A stretch of 64,000 bases of DNA from Ampullaceana balthica (lineage: Eukaryota > Mollusca > Gastropoda > Lymnaeidae), in NCBI GenBank assembly GCA_944989445.1, contig CALYLW010000068.1, positions 253,001-317,000 on the forward strand, written 5' to 3'. The notes under the pieces are model-generated. The model made no database searches, was not told the origin of the DNA, and saw only the letters and a program-made list of their open reading frames with translations. Shown here piece by piece: positions 48,401 through 62,100 of this stretch. Positions within the stretch are counted from its first letter, which is position 1. Every line of letters begins with the position of its first letter. Both the position numbers and the translations under genes were made by a program.

Positions 48401-51400
48401 ACCTACAAAATTACATTATGTCTATTGATTCTAGACGTGAACATTTGTATAGAGACCTGCCAAATTACAGTATGTCAATTGATTCTAGACATGAACATTT
48501 GTATAGAGACCTGCCAAATTACATTATGTCAATTGATTCTAGACGTGAACATTTGTATAGAGACCTGCCAAATTACATTATGTCAATTGATTCTAGACGT
48601 GAACATTTTTATAGAGACCTGGCAAATTACATTATATCAATTGAGTCTAGACATGAACATTTGTATAGAGACCTGCCAAATTATATCATGTCAATTGATT
48701 CTAGACATGAACATTTGTATAGAGACCTGCCAAATTACAGTATGTCAATTGATTCTAGACATGAACATTTGTATAGAGACCTGCCAAATTACATTATGTC
48801 AATTGATTCTAGACATGAACATTTGTATAGAGACCTGCCAAATTATATTATGTTAATTGATTCTAGACGTGAACATTTGTATAGAGACCTGCCAAATTAC
48901 ATTATGTCAATTGATTCTAGACATGAACATTTGTATAGAGACCTGCCAAATTACATTATGTCAATTGATTCTAGACATGAACATTTGCATAGAGACCTGC
49001 CAAATTACATAATGTCTATTGATTCTAGACGTGAACATTTGTAGAGAGACCTGCCAAATTACAGTATGTCAATTGATTCTAGACATGAACATTTGTATAG
49101 AGACCTGCCAAATTACATTATGTCAATTGATTCTAGACGTGAACATTTGTATAGAGACCTTTCGAATTACATTATATCAATTGATTCTAGACATGAACAT
49201 TTGTATAGAGACCTGCCAAATTACATTATGTCAATTGATTCTAGACGTGAACATTTGTATAGAGACCTGCCAAATTACATTATGTCAATTGATTCTAGAC
49301 GTGAACATTTGTATAGAGACCTGCCAAATTACATTATGTCAATTGATTCTAGACGTGAACATTTGTATAGAGACCTGCCAAATTACATTATGTCAATTGA
49401 TTCTAGACATGAACATTTGTACAGAGACCTGCCAAATTACATTATGTAAATTGATTCTAGACATGAACATTTGTATAGAGACCTGCCAAATTACATTATG
49501 TCAATTGATTCTAGACGTGAACATTTGTATAGAGACCTGCCAAATTACATTATGTCAATTGATTCTAGACGTGAACATTTGTATAGAGACCTGCCAAATT
49601 ACATTATGTCAATTGATTCTAGACATGAACATTTGTATAGAGACCTGCCAAATTACATTATGTCAGTTGATTCTAGACATGAACATTTGTATAGAGACCT
49701 GGCAAATTACATTATATCAATTGAGTCTAGACATGAACATTTGTATAGAGACCTGCCAAATTACATTATGTCAATTGATTCTAGACGTGAACATTTGTAT
49801 AGAGACCTGCCAAATTACAGTATGTCAATTGATTCTAGACATGAACATTTGTCTAGAGACCTCCCAAATTACATTATGTGAATTGATTCTAGACATGAAC
49901 ATTTGCATAGAGACCTGCCAAATTACATTATGTCTATTGATTCTAGACGTGAACATTTGTATAGAGACCTGCCAAATTACATTATGTCAATTGATTCTAG
50001 ACATGAACATTTGTATAGAGACCTGCCAAATTACATTATGTCAATTGATTCTAGACATGAACATTTGTATAGAGACCTGCCAAATTACATTATGTCAATT
50101 GATTCTAGACATGAACATTTGTATAGAGACCTGCCAAATTACATTATGTCAATTGATTCTAGACATGAACATTTGTATAGAGACCTGCCAAATTACATTA
50201 TGTTAATTGATTCTAGACATGAACATTTGTATAGAGACCTGCCAAATTATATTATGTCAATTGATTCTAGACGTGAACATTTGTATAGAGACCTGCCAAA
50301 TTACATTATGTCAATTGATTCTAGACATGAACATTTGTATAGAGACCTGCCAAATTACATTATGTCAATTGATTCTAGACGTGAACATTTGTATAGAGAC
50401 CTGTCGAATTACATTATATCAATTGATTCTAGACATGAACATTTGTATAGAGACCTGCCAAATTACATTATGTCAATTGATTCTAGACGTGAACATTTGT
50501 ATATAGACCTGCCAAATTACATTATGTCAATTGATTCTAGACGTGAACATTTGTATAGAGACCTGCCAAATTACATTATGTCAATTGATTCTAGACGTGA
50601 ACATTTGTACAGAGACCTGCCAAATTACATTATGTCAATTGATTCTAGACATGAACATTTGTATAGAGACCTGCCAAATTACATTATGTCAATTGATTCT
50701 AGACGTGAACATTTGTATAGAGACCTGCCAAATTACATTATGTCAATTGATTCTAGACGTTAACATTTGTATAGAGACCTGCCAAATTACATTATGTCAA
50801 TTGATTCTAGACATGAACATTTGTATAGAGACCTGCCAAATTACATTATGTCAGTTGATTCTAGACATGAACATTTGTATAGAGACCTGCCAAATTACAT
50901 TATGTCAATTGATTCTAGACGTGAACATTTGTATAGAGACCTGCCAAATTACATTATGTCAATTGATTCTAGACGTGAACATTTGTATAGAGACCTGCCA
51001 AATTACATTATGTCAATTGATTCTAGACATGAACATTTGTATAGAGACCTGCCAAATTACATTATGTCAATTGATTCTAGACGTGACCATTTGTATAGAG
51101 ACCTGCCAAATTACATTATGTCAATTGATTCTAGACATGAACATTTGTATAGAGACCTGCCAAATTACATTATGTCAGTTGATTCTAGACATGAACATTT
51201 GTATAGAGACCTGCCAAATTACATTATGTCAATTGATTCTAGACGTGAACATTTGTATAGAGACCTGCCAAATTACATTATGTCAATTGATTCTAGACGT
51301 GAACATTTGTATAGAGACCTGCCAAATTACATTATGTCAATTGATTCTAGACATGAACATTTGTATAGAGACCTGCCAAATTACATTATGTCAATTGATT

Positions 51401-52568
51401 CTAGACGTGACCATTTGTATAGAGACCTGCCAAATTACATTATGTCAATTGATTCTAGACATGAACATTTGTATAGAGACCTGCCAAATTACATTATGTC
51501 AATTGATTCTAGACGTGAACATTTGTATAGAGACCTGCCAAATTACATTATGTCAATTGATTCTAGACGTGAACATTTGTATAGAGACCTGCCAAATTAC
51601 ATTATGTCAATTGATTCTAGACATGAACATTTGTATAGAGACCTGCCAAATTACATTATGTCAGTTGATTCTAGACATGAACATTTGTATAGAGACCTGC
51701 CAAATTACATTATGTCAATTGATTCTAGACGTGAAAATGTGTATAGAGACCTGCCAAATTACATTATTTCAATTGATTCTAGACATGAAAATTTGTATAG
51801 AGACCTGCCAAATTACATTATGTCAATTGATTCTAGACATGAACATTTGTATAGAGACCTGCCAAATTACATTATGTCAATTGATTCTAGACGTGAACAT
51901 TTGTATAGAGACCTGCCAAATTACATTATGTCAATTGATTCTAGACATTAACATTTGTATAGAGACCTTCCAAATTACATTATATCAATTGATTCTAGAC
52001 ATGAACATTTGTATAGAGACCTGCCAAATTACATTATGTCAATTGATTCTAGACGTGAACATTTGTATAGAGACCTGCCAAATTACATTATGTCAATTGA
52101 TTCTAGACATGAACATTTGTATAGAGACCTGCCAAATTACATTATGTCAATTGATTCTAGACGTGAACATTTGTATAGAGACCTGCCAAATTACATTATG
52201 TCAATTGATTCTAGACGTGAACATTTGTATAGAGACCTGCCAAATTACATTATGTCAATTGATTCTAGACGTGAACATTTGTATAGAGACCTGCCAAATT
52301 ACATTATGTCAATTGATTCTAGACATTAACATTTGTATAGAGACCTGCAAAATTACATTATGTCAATTGATTCTAGACATGAACATTTGTATAGAAACCT
52401 GCCAAATTATATTATGTCAATTGATTCTAGACGTGAACATTTGTATAGAGACCTGCCAAATTACATTATGTCAATTGATTCTAGACATGAACATTTGTAT
52501 AGAGACCTGCCAAATTACATTATGTCAATTGATTCTAGACGTGAACATTTGTATAGAGACCTGCCAAA
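45453..52568. repeat. 54-bp satellite, ~131 tandem units, 7.1 kb
   Basis: Unit text: attgattctagacgtgaaca, ttgtatagagacctgccaa, attacattatgtca. The main variants are gacgtgaac versus gacatgaac and tgtatag versus tgtacag. Higher-order structure is visible: ttgcatagag recurs at 47791, 48385 and 48979 (594 bp = 11 units) and the double tgtacag block at 46061 and 46655 (again 594 bp); gtgaccat recurs 324 bp (6 units) apart at 51083 and 51407. Two of three forward frames are open for kilobases because 54 is divisible by 3. It ends 366 bp beyond the gene 2 stop. Confidence 0.97.
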
Positions 52569-52678
52569 AAAAAATAAGTGCCGAGTTTGATTTTAGTTTA
52601 CTCAACGTACGGATTTATTTATTTGATCATAAATTTGTCAATAACATGTGTTATGCCAAATGACGGATTGTCTAGTTT

Positions 52679-52760
52679 CACATGTTAAGACGTTTGACAG
52701 GTTCACTACCTTTACATGTTATGCCATATGACTGGTTCACTACCTTCACATGTTATGCCA
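52679..52760. repeat. ~36-bp short tandem repeat in the gene 2 3' region
   Basis: About two and a half copies of a unit with cacatgttatgccatatgac and ggttcactacctt, between the 54-bp satellite and gene 2's last exon. Confidence 0.75.
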
Positions 52761-52934
52761 TATATATCAAATCATTACAATTCCATAATCAGAAAGGTTA
52801 AACTAAATCCATAAGTATATCATATTTATAGTAAAAGAATAAATGACAGATGTCATCCAAAATAATACCTTTAAATTAATTAGGCTAAACAAAATTTTTT
52901 AAAAAAAGGACTTTTAAATACTCATTTGGTTTGT

Positions 52935-53124
52935 TTAAAACAGTTTTATTGCTGAGAATATTGAAATTGGAGAATCAGAACTACTTTCATCGGGATCATC
53001 GTCGGCAGCTTTGTCTACTTCAGAAATCTGATCATATTTTTCAACATCCATTATAGTTGACACCTTCGATGTGTGAACATTGACACTTCTGATTGGTACA
53101 GGGTCACGTGTTCTTTGACGACTC
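52935..53124 (-). CDS. Gene 2 last exon: cytoplasmic tail and stop
   Basis: Acceptor (minus) gtctttgacag|gag. The tail reads SRQRTRDPVPIRSVNVHTSK, then MDVEKYDQISEVDK and an acidic Ser-rich end DDDPDESSSDSP, with stop at 52935-52937. It shares only the SR start and a KYD/E-type tyrosine motif with gene 1's tail, so signalling ends may have diverged. Confidence 0.85.
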
Positions 53125-56100
53125 CTGTCAAAGACAAGAAATAATGATAAAATAATTATTTACTTGATATGAAAAGGGTTTATAATTAATTAATTAATTT
53201 CTTATTTCTTAATTGCACAGGTTAATTTTTTGGTCGTATATATTGCTCGTTTTAGTTGTTAGGAAAAAAGTTTAATAAAATATACGATCTCTCGTAGGGA
53301 TTTTAAAATTAATGATACATTAGCCGCGGTACATAAAGTTCAATCAAAGTCGCATTTTGGTCGTACCACTCATTTATCATATTAATTATTTTTAAAATCT
53401 AATATCTAAACAAAAATTCGACATGAAGTTTATTTTTATTCTGTAATCGCCACAGGCATTTCTTTATTTAATTAATGTGACGGTATGGTCATCATTTGTT
53501 TATTTAATGAATATGACGGTATGGTCATCATTTGTTTGTTTAATGAATGTGACGGTATGGTCATCATTTGTTTATTTAATGAATGTGACGGTATGGTCAT
53601 CATTTGTTTATTTAATGAATGCGACGGTATGATCATCAAGCACTTGAAATAATTTACAAACTGTAACGTTGTCAAACGAAAAACAATTCAAACGTTACAA
53701 TAAAATAAAGCCATAGCTCCAGTCAATTTTATTTAGTTTTTGATTATTATTCCACATTACAAAGTGAATTTTGAATAATCGTTTGTATTAAAAATACATG
53801 TACAACAAATATCTCATTTACGTTTCAAGTGTCCATGAATTGTGTATTTAAAGTTCTATAATGGATGAATTTAGGAAATTAAATTCTTTGAGGGTTCAAT
53901 ATTTAATGTATCTTTTTTATGACTGATTTATAAATAAATATCAATATCTATTTAATAAAATATTACAATTAATAACAAAGGAGAACAAATTTGTAAAAAT
54001 GCAATTTAAAAATTATTTTTAAAAAAAATTATAATATTGAGCTAATGATAAATGAATATTGATCAACATAGGGTAAACGTAAGTTCACATTTGTAGACTA
54101 TTGATCACATATTTAGAATATTGATAACATATTTAGACTATTGATCACATATTTAGACTATTGATCACATATTTAGACTATTGATCACATATTTAGACTA
54201 TTGATCACATATTTAAACAATTGATCACATATTTAGACTATTGGTCACATATTTAAACTATTGATCACATATTTAGACTATTGATCACATATTTAGACTA
54301 TTGATCACATATTAAGACTATTGATCACATATTTAGACTATTGATCACATATTTAGACTATTGATCACATATTTAGACTATTGATCACATATTTAGACTA
54401 TTGATCACATATTTAGACTATTGATCACATATTTAGACTATTGATCACTTTTCTCCGGCACATCAACAAATGATTTGGAACCACTTTTGAAATGTCCTAA
54501 TGTCAAATTTTCAACGATTTAAAAACTGTAATAATGTTCCTTGTCTCTAGTGTAATTTAAAGTTAAAATTAAAACTGCAACGACTTAGCACATGTCTTTT
54601 ACCTTTAATGGAATCAATTAAAAAATGTATTGACATGATAATTGATCTGAGAGGTTTGTTTTATTAAGCCGAATATGGTCATAAGTTATGTACAGTTTTA
54701 AACTTACCAAAGTGCAATTAAAAGGCTTATTGGAATGATCTGGAAGCCTATCAGGAGCCATATGAATATTCGTATATTTTCAGCTTCTAAAATTAGAGAA
54801 GAAAAAAAATAATTACAAATATGATTATCACGTGCTAATATGTATACACTTTCTCTCCCAATAGCAATTCCAAGTCGCTTCACTGACCAACTTCCTGACC
54901 AATCAACGATCACCGATCACAGCGATACATACACCACAACAACACCGCAAATGTTGACCAAAACAAGCCAAATATTTAAAGTAGATTTTAATTTTCAAAA
55001 AAGAGTTTTTGTTGTAAATTCAAATTTCTCTAAATAAATCTCTTAACAATAAATGTTCTATATAGTTGATATAACATGCCATTTGATGTTCATATTTAAT
55101 GTTCAGATGATATGTGATCACATCGTTTGACCATAAGAATAGTGAATGAAGTCTTTTAAATGAGTTCAAGTCATATAGTCATTGGGGCTAAATTTCTTCT
55201 GCCATCTCATTTTAGTATTGTTATCATTGGTGTTATCATTGGTGTTATCATTGGTGTTATCATTGGTGATGACTCTAACTTATGTTGGAGTAACTGGTGC
55301 TCAATGTACTTATGTTGGAGTAACTGGTGCTCAATGTACTTATGTTGGAGTAACTGGTGCTCAATGTACTTATGTTGGAGTAACTGGTGCTCAATGTACT
55401 TATGTTGGAGTAACTGGTGCTCAATGTACTTATGTTGCAGTAACTGGTGCTCAATGTACTTATGTTGGAGTAACTGGTGCTCAATGTACTTATGTTGGAG
55501 TAACTGGTGCTCAATGTACTTATGTTGGAGTAACTGGTGTTCAATGTATTTATGTTGGAGTAACTGGTGCTCAATGTACTTATGTTGGAGGAACTGGTGC
55601 TCAATGTACTTATGTTGGAGTAACTGGTGCTCAATGTACTTATGTTGGAGTAACTGGTGCTCAATGTACTTATGTTGGAGTAACTGGTTCTCAATGTACT
55701 TATGTTGGAGTAACTGGTGCTCAATGTACTTATGTTGCAGTAACTGGTGCTCAATGTACCTAATGTTGGAGTAACTGGTGCTCAATGTACCTAATGTTGC
55801 AGTAACTGGTGCTCAATGTACGTATGTTGCAGTAACTGGTGCTCAATGTACTTATGTCGCAGTAACTGGTGCTCAATGTACTTATGTTGGAGTAACTGGT
55901 GCTCAATGTACCTTATTGTCACGTGTGATTAACATGATTTGTGACGTAAGGTCACGTGAATAAGAAATGCGGGAAGAAAGGAGCATTCCTATTGGTTGAA
56001 AGTGTTGGGCGAGGAGTTGTCAGTGGAGTTCCGTGGTGTAAGGACGGAATGTGTGTGTGCCTCAAGACTTCCACGTTGTATAACCTCAAATGATATTTCT

Positions 56101-59100
56101 GTGTACAAAGTATACATATTAAAGTTGTTTAATTGAAACAAGTTCTTCAGTGGATTATTGTGCACAAGATTCTGTATTGTGAGAACGCCTACCAAAAAGT
56201 AACAAGTTAATAGTTACATTGGTTTCGAAGTAAAAGTATTTTGCCATTAGGCATAAGTTCTAAGTGAACACAGTACAAGAGATTTTAGAAAGGAGGTTTC
56301 GTGGAAACAACAAGTATTGGATATTTCAAAAAGGAAAGTATTCATTAAAAGAAGAAATATTAGCAGGTATCGTATTTTTTGAATATTCAAGTTCGTAAGA
56401 AGCTCAATGCTAGTTGATTCCAGGAAATATTTGTAAACATAACCTGGAACTTGGAAGGCTATGGACTATTAATTATGAAGTGTGAATCATAAATAAAGGA
56501 AAGTAATTTTTATCCATTCATTGTGTGAAGAGTTTGATAATTGCAATTTTGGATTAATTGAGTGAACTAAATTGTTAAAAACACTACTCGAAAATTGAAA
56601 TTTTAACCAAGTGACTTTTATTCAAAACGATTGGACCATTTAATATGTTTTCTCAATCTGAGGGAGCGTATATATAAAGTATACTAAAGATCCCGTGTGA
56701 GGATTCTTTTTTTGTCTCATCTTGTCAAGGCTAGATTTCATGGTTTAGACGTGTCACTTATTTGAACTTAACATTTTGAACTCAAGATTTTTCATTTGGA
56801 AGACTCATAACTTTATCAATATATACCTAAATTCTTTACCAAATTGCTGGACTCATATTATTCAATACAACTAAACATGGATTACTACGAAAGACTCACT
56901 GCAATGGCTAAAGAGATGGGACTAAGTGGACAAGAAATGAGAGATTTCGTTAAAGAAAAGCTAAAAATAGCCAGTGAAGAAGAGAGGCGAATAATAGCCT
57001 AATTAAAAGAGAAGCTAAGAATAGCTGCAGAAAAAGAAAATCAAAGAATAGCTGAAGAAAAAGAGAAGCTAAGAATAGCTGAAGAAAAAGAAAATCAAAG
57101 AATTGCTGAAGAAAAAGCAATAATTGCTGAAGAAAAAGAACAGCTAAGAAAAGCTGAAGAAAAAGAAAATCAAAGAATTGCTGAAGAAAAAGCAATAATT
57201 GCTAAAGAAAAAGAACAGCTAAGAAAAGCTGAGACAAAAAGAAAATCAAAGAATTGCTGAAGAAAAAGCAAGAATTACTGAAGAAAAAGAACAGCTAAGA
57301 AAAGCTGAAGAAAAAGAAAATCTAAAAGAGGCTGAGGAAAAAAAGAGGCAAAAACTCATAATTAAAAGAGAACTTGAAAAAATTAAAAATGACAACTTAA
57401 AATTACGAATTGAGCTAGAGAGTAGAGGCCAAAATCCTGGTGATGAAACAAATAGAAGGTCAGCACCAAAGGATACTATCAAAGTAAGAAAATATGATAG
57501 CCATAAAGAAAAAATGGATGTTTATCTGGATAATTTCGAATCCATAATGGCTATGAAAGGCTATAATGAAGAAGATTGGCCAGCACAACTGATGACTCAA
57601 CTAACTGGAGAAGCATTTGAAGCTTATAACAGTATAGCCAAAGAAGACAAAAGCATATATAAGAATGTCAAAAAGGCACTTCTATGTCATTTTGGAAAGT
57701 CAGAAAATGATTATAGAAGAGAATTTCATGAAATGAGAATCAAGATGGACAAAGATCCACAGATCATAGTGCATGAAGCACAAGTCAAACTAACAAAATG
57801 ACTGGAACTTACAGCAATAGATACGAGCAATCTAAAGGCCATACTGGACATGGTGTTAATTGACAAGTTTTTAGAAAATGCAACACCAACTCTATTCACA
57901 TATTTAACTGATAAGAAAGTTCGTACTCATACAGAGCTAACAAATGCATTACGAACATTCAAAGAATCTCATCCGAATGTGGAAATGGATAAGAGACAAG
58001 ACATATTTGCAGCAATACAAATTAAAAGTCAAGAAAAAAGGCAAGGTATGAGAAACCAGAGTCTGCCAAACCAAGGCAACAGACAGTCTATTTGCTGGTA
58101 CTGTAACAAGCCAGGACATATGGCGAAGCAGTGTTACCACAATAAAGGACAACCAAATAGGGTGTCACCTAATGGCAGCCCTATAAGAAAGAAAACAGAA
58201 GAAAAATCAAGACAAGATCACTTTGAAAACAAAGGTAGACAAGCATGGAAAGAAAAATATAATCATAATTCCAGACATAAAGATTATGATCAAAGTAGAC
58301 AATTATGGAGAGAAAAATATAATCATAATTCCATAAATAGAGATTATAATGAAAACAGAAGATCATGGAGAGGCAAATACAATTTTGATTCCAGAAAAAG
58401 AAATTATGATCAACCATGGAGAAAGAATGAAAACCAAGACATGAATGATAGAAAAATAATAAAGTTAAATCGAGCACAAAAAGAAACTATTGACACTGTA
58501 GCCATTATTGACAATCACATATATGATAAAAGAAAAGAAGACCATAGTAACAGAGAAAGAGATGGTACTAGTGAATCTGAAACCATTTGTGTAAAATCAT
58601 CTGACTTAGGAAGAACAATTGGTTGTGTATTAAGCAAAATCATAGACATTACACATACAGACAATATTTTTCAGATAAAAGTTTCTGACAGTGACTCATT
58701 TGGTCCAAATTCTATTGAATTATCTGGAAACAAAAATGGCATTTCAAAAGCTAAGCAACTTATTAAAAATGCTGGAATTGAAATTATGAATGAACATGAT
58801 CGAAGTCATGGTTGGTGAATTATTGAACATTTAACAGTCTGAAGAAACATTCAAAGCCCATCGATTTGAATTCATACTCGTCAACTGAAGAATGACTATA
58901 TTGAACTAGGCTATGCTATTAGCCGACTACAAATTTGACATTAAACCTGTGAAGGGAAAGGACAATGTGGTTGCAGACATATTAAGTAGAATGACAATAA
59001 ATAAAGACATTCTGTGAATTCCTCAATGATAAAACCAGAGACTGTATTAAAAAGACATTCTGTAAATTCCTAAATGATAAAAGCAGAGACTGCATTAATA

Positions 59101-62100
59101 TTAGTCTGTGAATTCCTAAATGATACAACCAGAGACAGTAATTATATTAATATTTTTATTCTTTGAACAATGGACAAGGAACAGTGTTTGAATTCCACTG
59201 GATTATTAGTTAATTTTAATATTGATTGTTAAAAATCTTTTAATTGCACAAAATTACAGATGTGTTAAAAAATTTCAGTTTCAATTTTTTTAGCACAGGT
59301 AGACTGTTGCAGTCCTACAGATTTTTTTCTCATTATTTTTTATGTTTAGACTGTTGCAGTCCTACAGATTTTTTCTTATTGATTTTATGTCCAGATGTTG
59401 TATGTAAGGCAATGAATGTTCATTGATGATAAATATTTGAAATTTGAATATAGATATAGATTACTTTGATTTTATGAAGACCAAAAATGTTGTATTTCAT
59501 AAACATTTTTTTTTGAAGGATGGGGGGAATGCCACGTGTGATTAACATGATTTGTGACGTAAGGTCACGTAAATAAGAAACGCGGGAAGAAAGGAGCATT
59601 CCTATTGGTTGAAAGTGTTGGGCGAGGAGTTGTCAGTGGAGTTCCGTGGTGTAAGGACGGAATGTGTGTATGCCTCAAGACTTCCACGTTGTATAACCTC
59701 AAATTATATTTCTGTGTACAAAGTATACATATTAAAGTTGTTTAGTTGAAACAAGTTCTTCAGTGGATTATTGTGCACAAGATTCTGTATTGTGAGAACG
59801 CCTACTAAAGAGTTACATATAAAAAGTTAATAGTTACACTTATGTTGGAGTAACTGGTGCTCAATGTACTTAATGTTGGAGTAACTGGTGCTCAATGTAC
59901 TTAATGTTGGAGTAACTGGTGCTCAATGTACTTAATGTTGGAGTAACTGGTGCTCAATGTACTCAATGTTGGAGTAACTGGTGCTCAATGTACTTATGTT
60001 GGAGTAACTGGTGCTCAATGTACTTATGTTGGAGTAACTGGTGCTCAATGTACTTATGTTGGAGTAACTGGTGCTCAATATACTTATGTTGGAGTAACTG
60101 GTGCTCAATGTACTTATGTTGGAATAACTGGTGCTCAATATACTTATGTTGGAGTAACTGGTGCTCAATGTACTTAATGTTGGAGTCATTGGTGATGACT
60201 GCATCTTTTGTTGGAGTAATTGATGCTGACTGTACTTAATGTTGGAGTCATTGATTCTGACTGTACTTAATGTTGGAGTCATTGATGCTGACTGTACTTA
60301 ATGTTAGAGTCATTGTTGCTGACTGTACCTAATGTTGGAGTCATTGATGCTGACTGTACTTAATGTTGGAGTCATTGATGCTGACTGTACCTAATGTTGA
60401 AGTCATTAGCGCTGACTGTACCTAATGTTGGTGGTTAGTGCAGCAAATGCCAAAAATGTTGCTTTATGTCGTAAAGATACCTAACGATGGAGGCATTAGT
60501 ATGGTGGTAGGTTCCACTTATAACTGTCTTTAAGGTACCTATCGATGGAGGCATTAGTGATGTGGTAGGTGCCACTTCTAGCTTCGTTGTATTCTCTTCC
60601 ACCACAACTACCATCTCATTCGGACACTTCCCTGTGAGTGTGTCCAGGCAGTTCTCCCCACATTTGACCTGGCAGCTCCCTTCACAGTCTTTACCGAACT
60701 CGCCTGGTGCGCATTCTGGCGGACCACAGAAACACATTTACTACTACAGCTTTAAAATTAACACAAAATTTACCACATATATTCCAACAATACTGCCATC
60801 AATACGGCCATTGATACTGCCAGCCATACTGCCACCCCGCGGCGTAGCGTGGGTATGTGCCCCCGGGGCACAATCCATCCATGCCGCGCCGCCTCCCCCC
60901 CCCCTTCGAAAAATATGTTGATGATGTAAATAAAAGATAACTTTAATTAGAATGTATAATTAGGATAATATGAATCTTTTAGCTAGAAGTAAATAGAAAA
61001 GCTTTCATTTCTTGATTGAAAATTGATGTTTTCTGCTTTTCGACGTGGCACAATCTCAGATGTAATAATATTACATGTATCAGCAATACGATGCTCAATA
61101 GCCATAATAGCCATAGATTATTCTATTATGGTGTATTCATTATTGATAGAAATCAATTATTTCTTAACTTAATTTTAGAGAAGCTTCTCTCACAGCTGGC
61201 ATTCAAAGTCCAGTAGATGATCTGGTGTACGAAAGTCATAACTGTTTTCTGAATTCTGTAACTGACAAAACGTTACATGAATGTCTACAGTAATTTCATC
61301 TTATGATGAATAGAACTTTATTTTCATTTTGTTTCCACATAATATGGCGACATATTCGCTTTGATCGCCAAATTTTGTTCTTTCGTTCTTTGACTAGAAG
61401 GTTTAATTAAAATGATATGATATACACATACAATTTTTAGAAAAGTCAAAGCATCCTTTAAGTATTACATTAGTTTCTCTGTAAGTAGCCTCTGCAAAGC
61501 ATATTTAGCACTATAATTTGGGGCCATATTGTCTTCGTAAATTACATGTTTCAAGGTAGTACACAATTTCAAATGCTTAAAACAAAATATAAAAGAAAAA
61601 TATTTCAATGTGACTAGCAAAGTTCCTGTGTCTGTCCGTGTATTTAGCCCTTCATCTGCCTCTGATGTTTTTAATGCTGTCAAAGTAACCTCAAAATGGC
61701 TCCATTTGTGTATCCACTGTTTTAAATCCTGAAATCTGTTAAATGCAATGTCTATAGCAGCAATTAGATTGTTCCAATGTTGTGTGAACATGGAAAAGAA
61801 TGAGTAACACTGTTTTAGTGTTCCAAAAATAGTTGAAATTTTTGTTTCAGCTGGAGCAGAACGTACAGAACTGTAACTGTTTGCGCAAAATTTGAGTCTT
61901 CCTTTAAGTCCCGTGTATTTATATCAATTAAGTCCATGTATGTTGTTGAAGTTTTATATGTTGATTTTTGAAGTTAACAATACAACAATTTTCGCTTCTA
62001 CGAAAAGAGCCGGTGACAAATTTGAATCAATTACAGATGAAAGCAGATCAGCGTCATGATTACAGGTGCCAGCATACCTGCGTCATTTTTTATGCTATCT

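Larger units (their letters stand above)
55917..59838 (+). mobile_element. LTR retroelement copy B (gag-only), inserted in the minisatellite
   Basis: LTRs of 302 and 309 bp (TG...CA) flanked by cttat at 55912-55916 and 59839-59843, the 5-bp target duplication. Order: LTR, primer-binding-like site ttggtttcgaag (56219), leader, gag (56877-58818), short RNase H remnant, tandem repeats, PPT aaggatggggggaa (59516), LTR. Protease, RT and integrase are absent. By eye the LTRs differ at about six bases and one short indel (~2%), so insertion is fairly recent. Same family and same deletion as copy A, but a different LTR subtype. Confidence 0.93.

Noticed and set aside
45530..48856. 1108-codon open frame and its companions
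   Set aside because: Product of a 54-bp satellite with no stop in two frames; starts anywhere there is an ATG in a unit, no signal peptide, no codon bias, and the same DNA is open in another frame.
55160..55774. Long open frames on both strands of the 30-bp array
   Set aside because: 30 is divisible by 3 and the unit lacks stops in several frames; four overlapping ORFs on both strands cannot all be genes.
56950..57195. Leu/Phe-rich minus ORF as a membrane protein
   Set aside because: Antisense shadow of the Glu/Lys-rich gag coiled coil.
60562..60921. Plus-strand ORF of 119 codons
   Set aside because: Antisense of the gene 2 stalk/EGF exon, which has splice sites, phase and paralogue support on minus.
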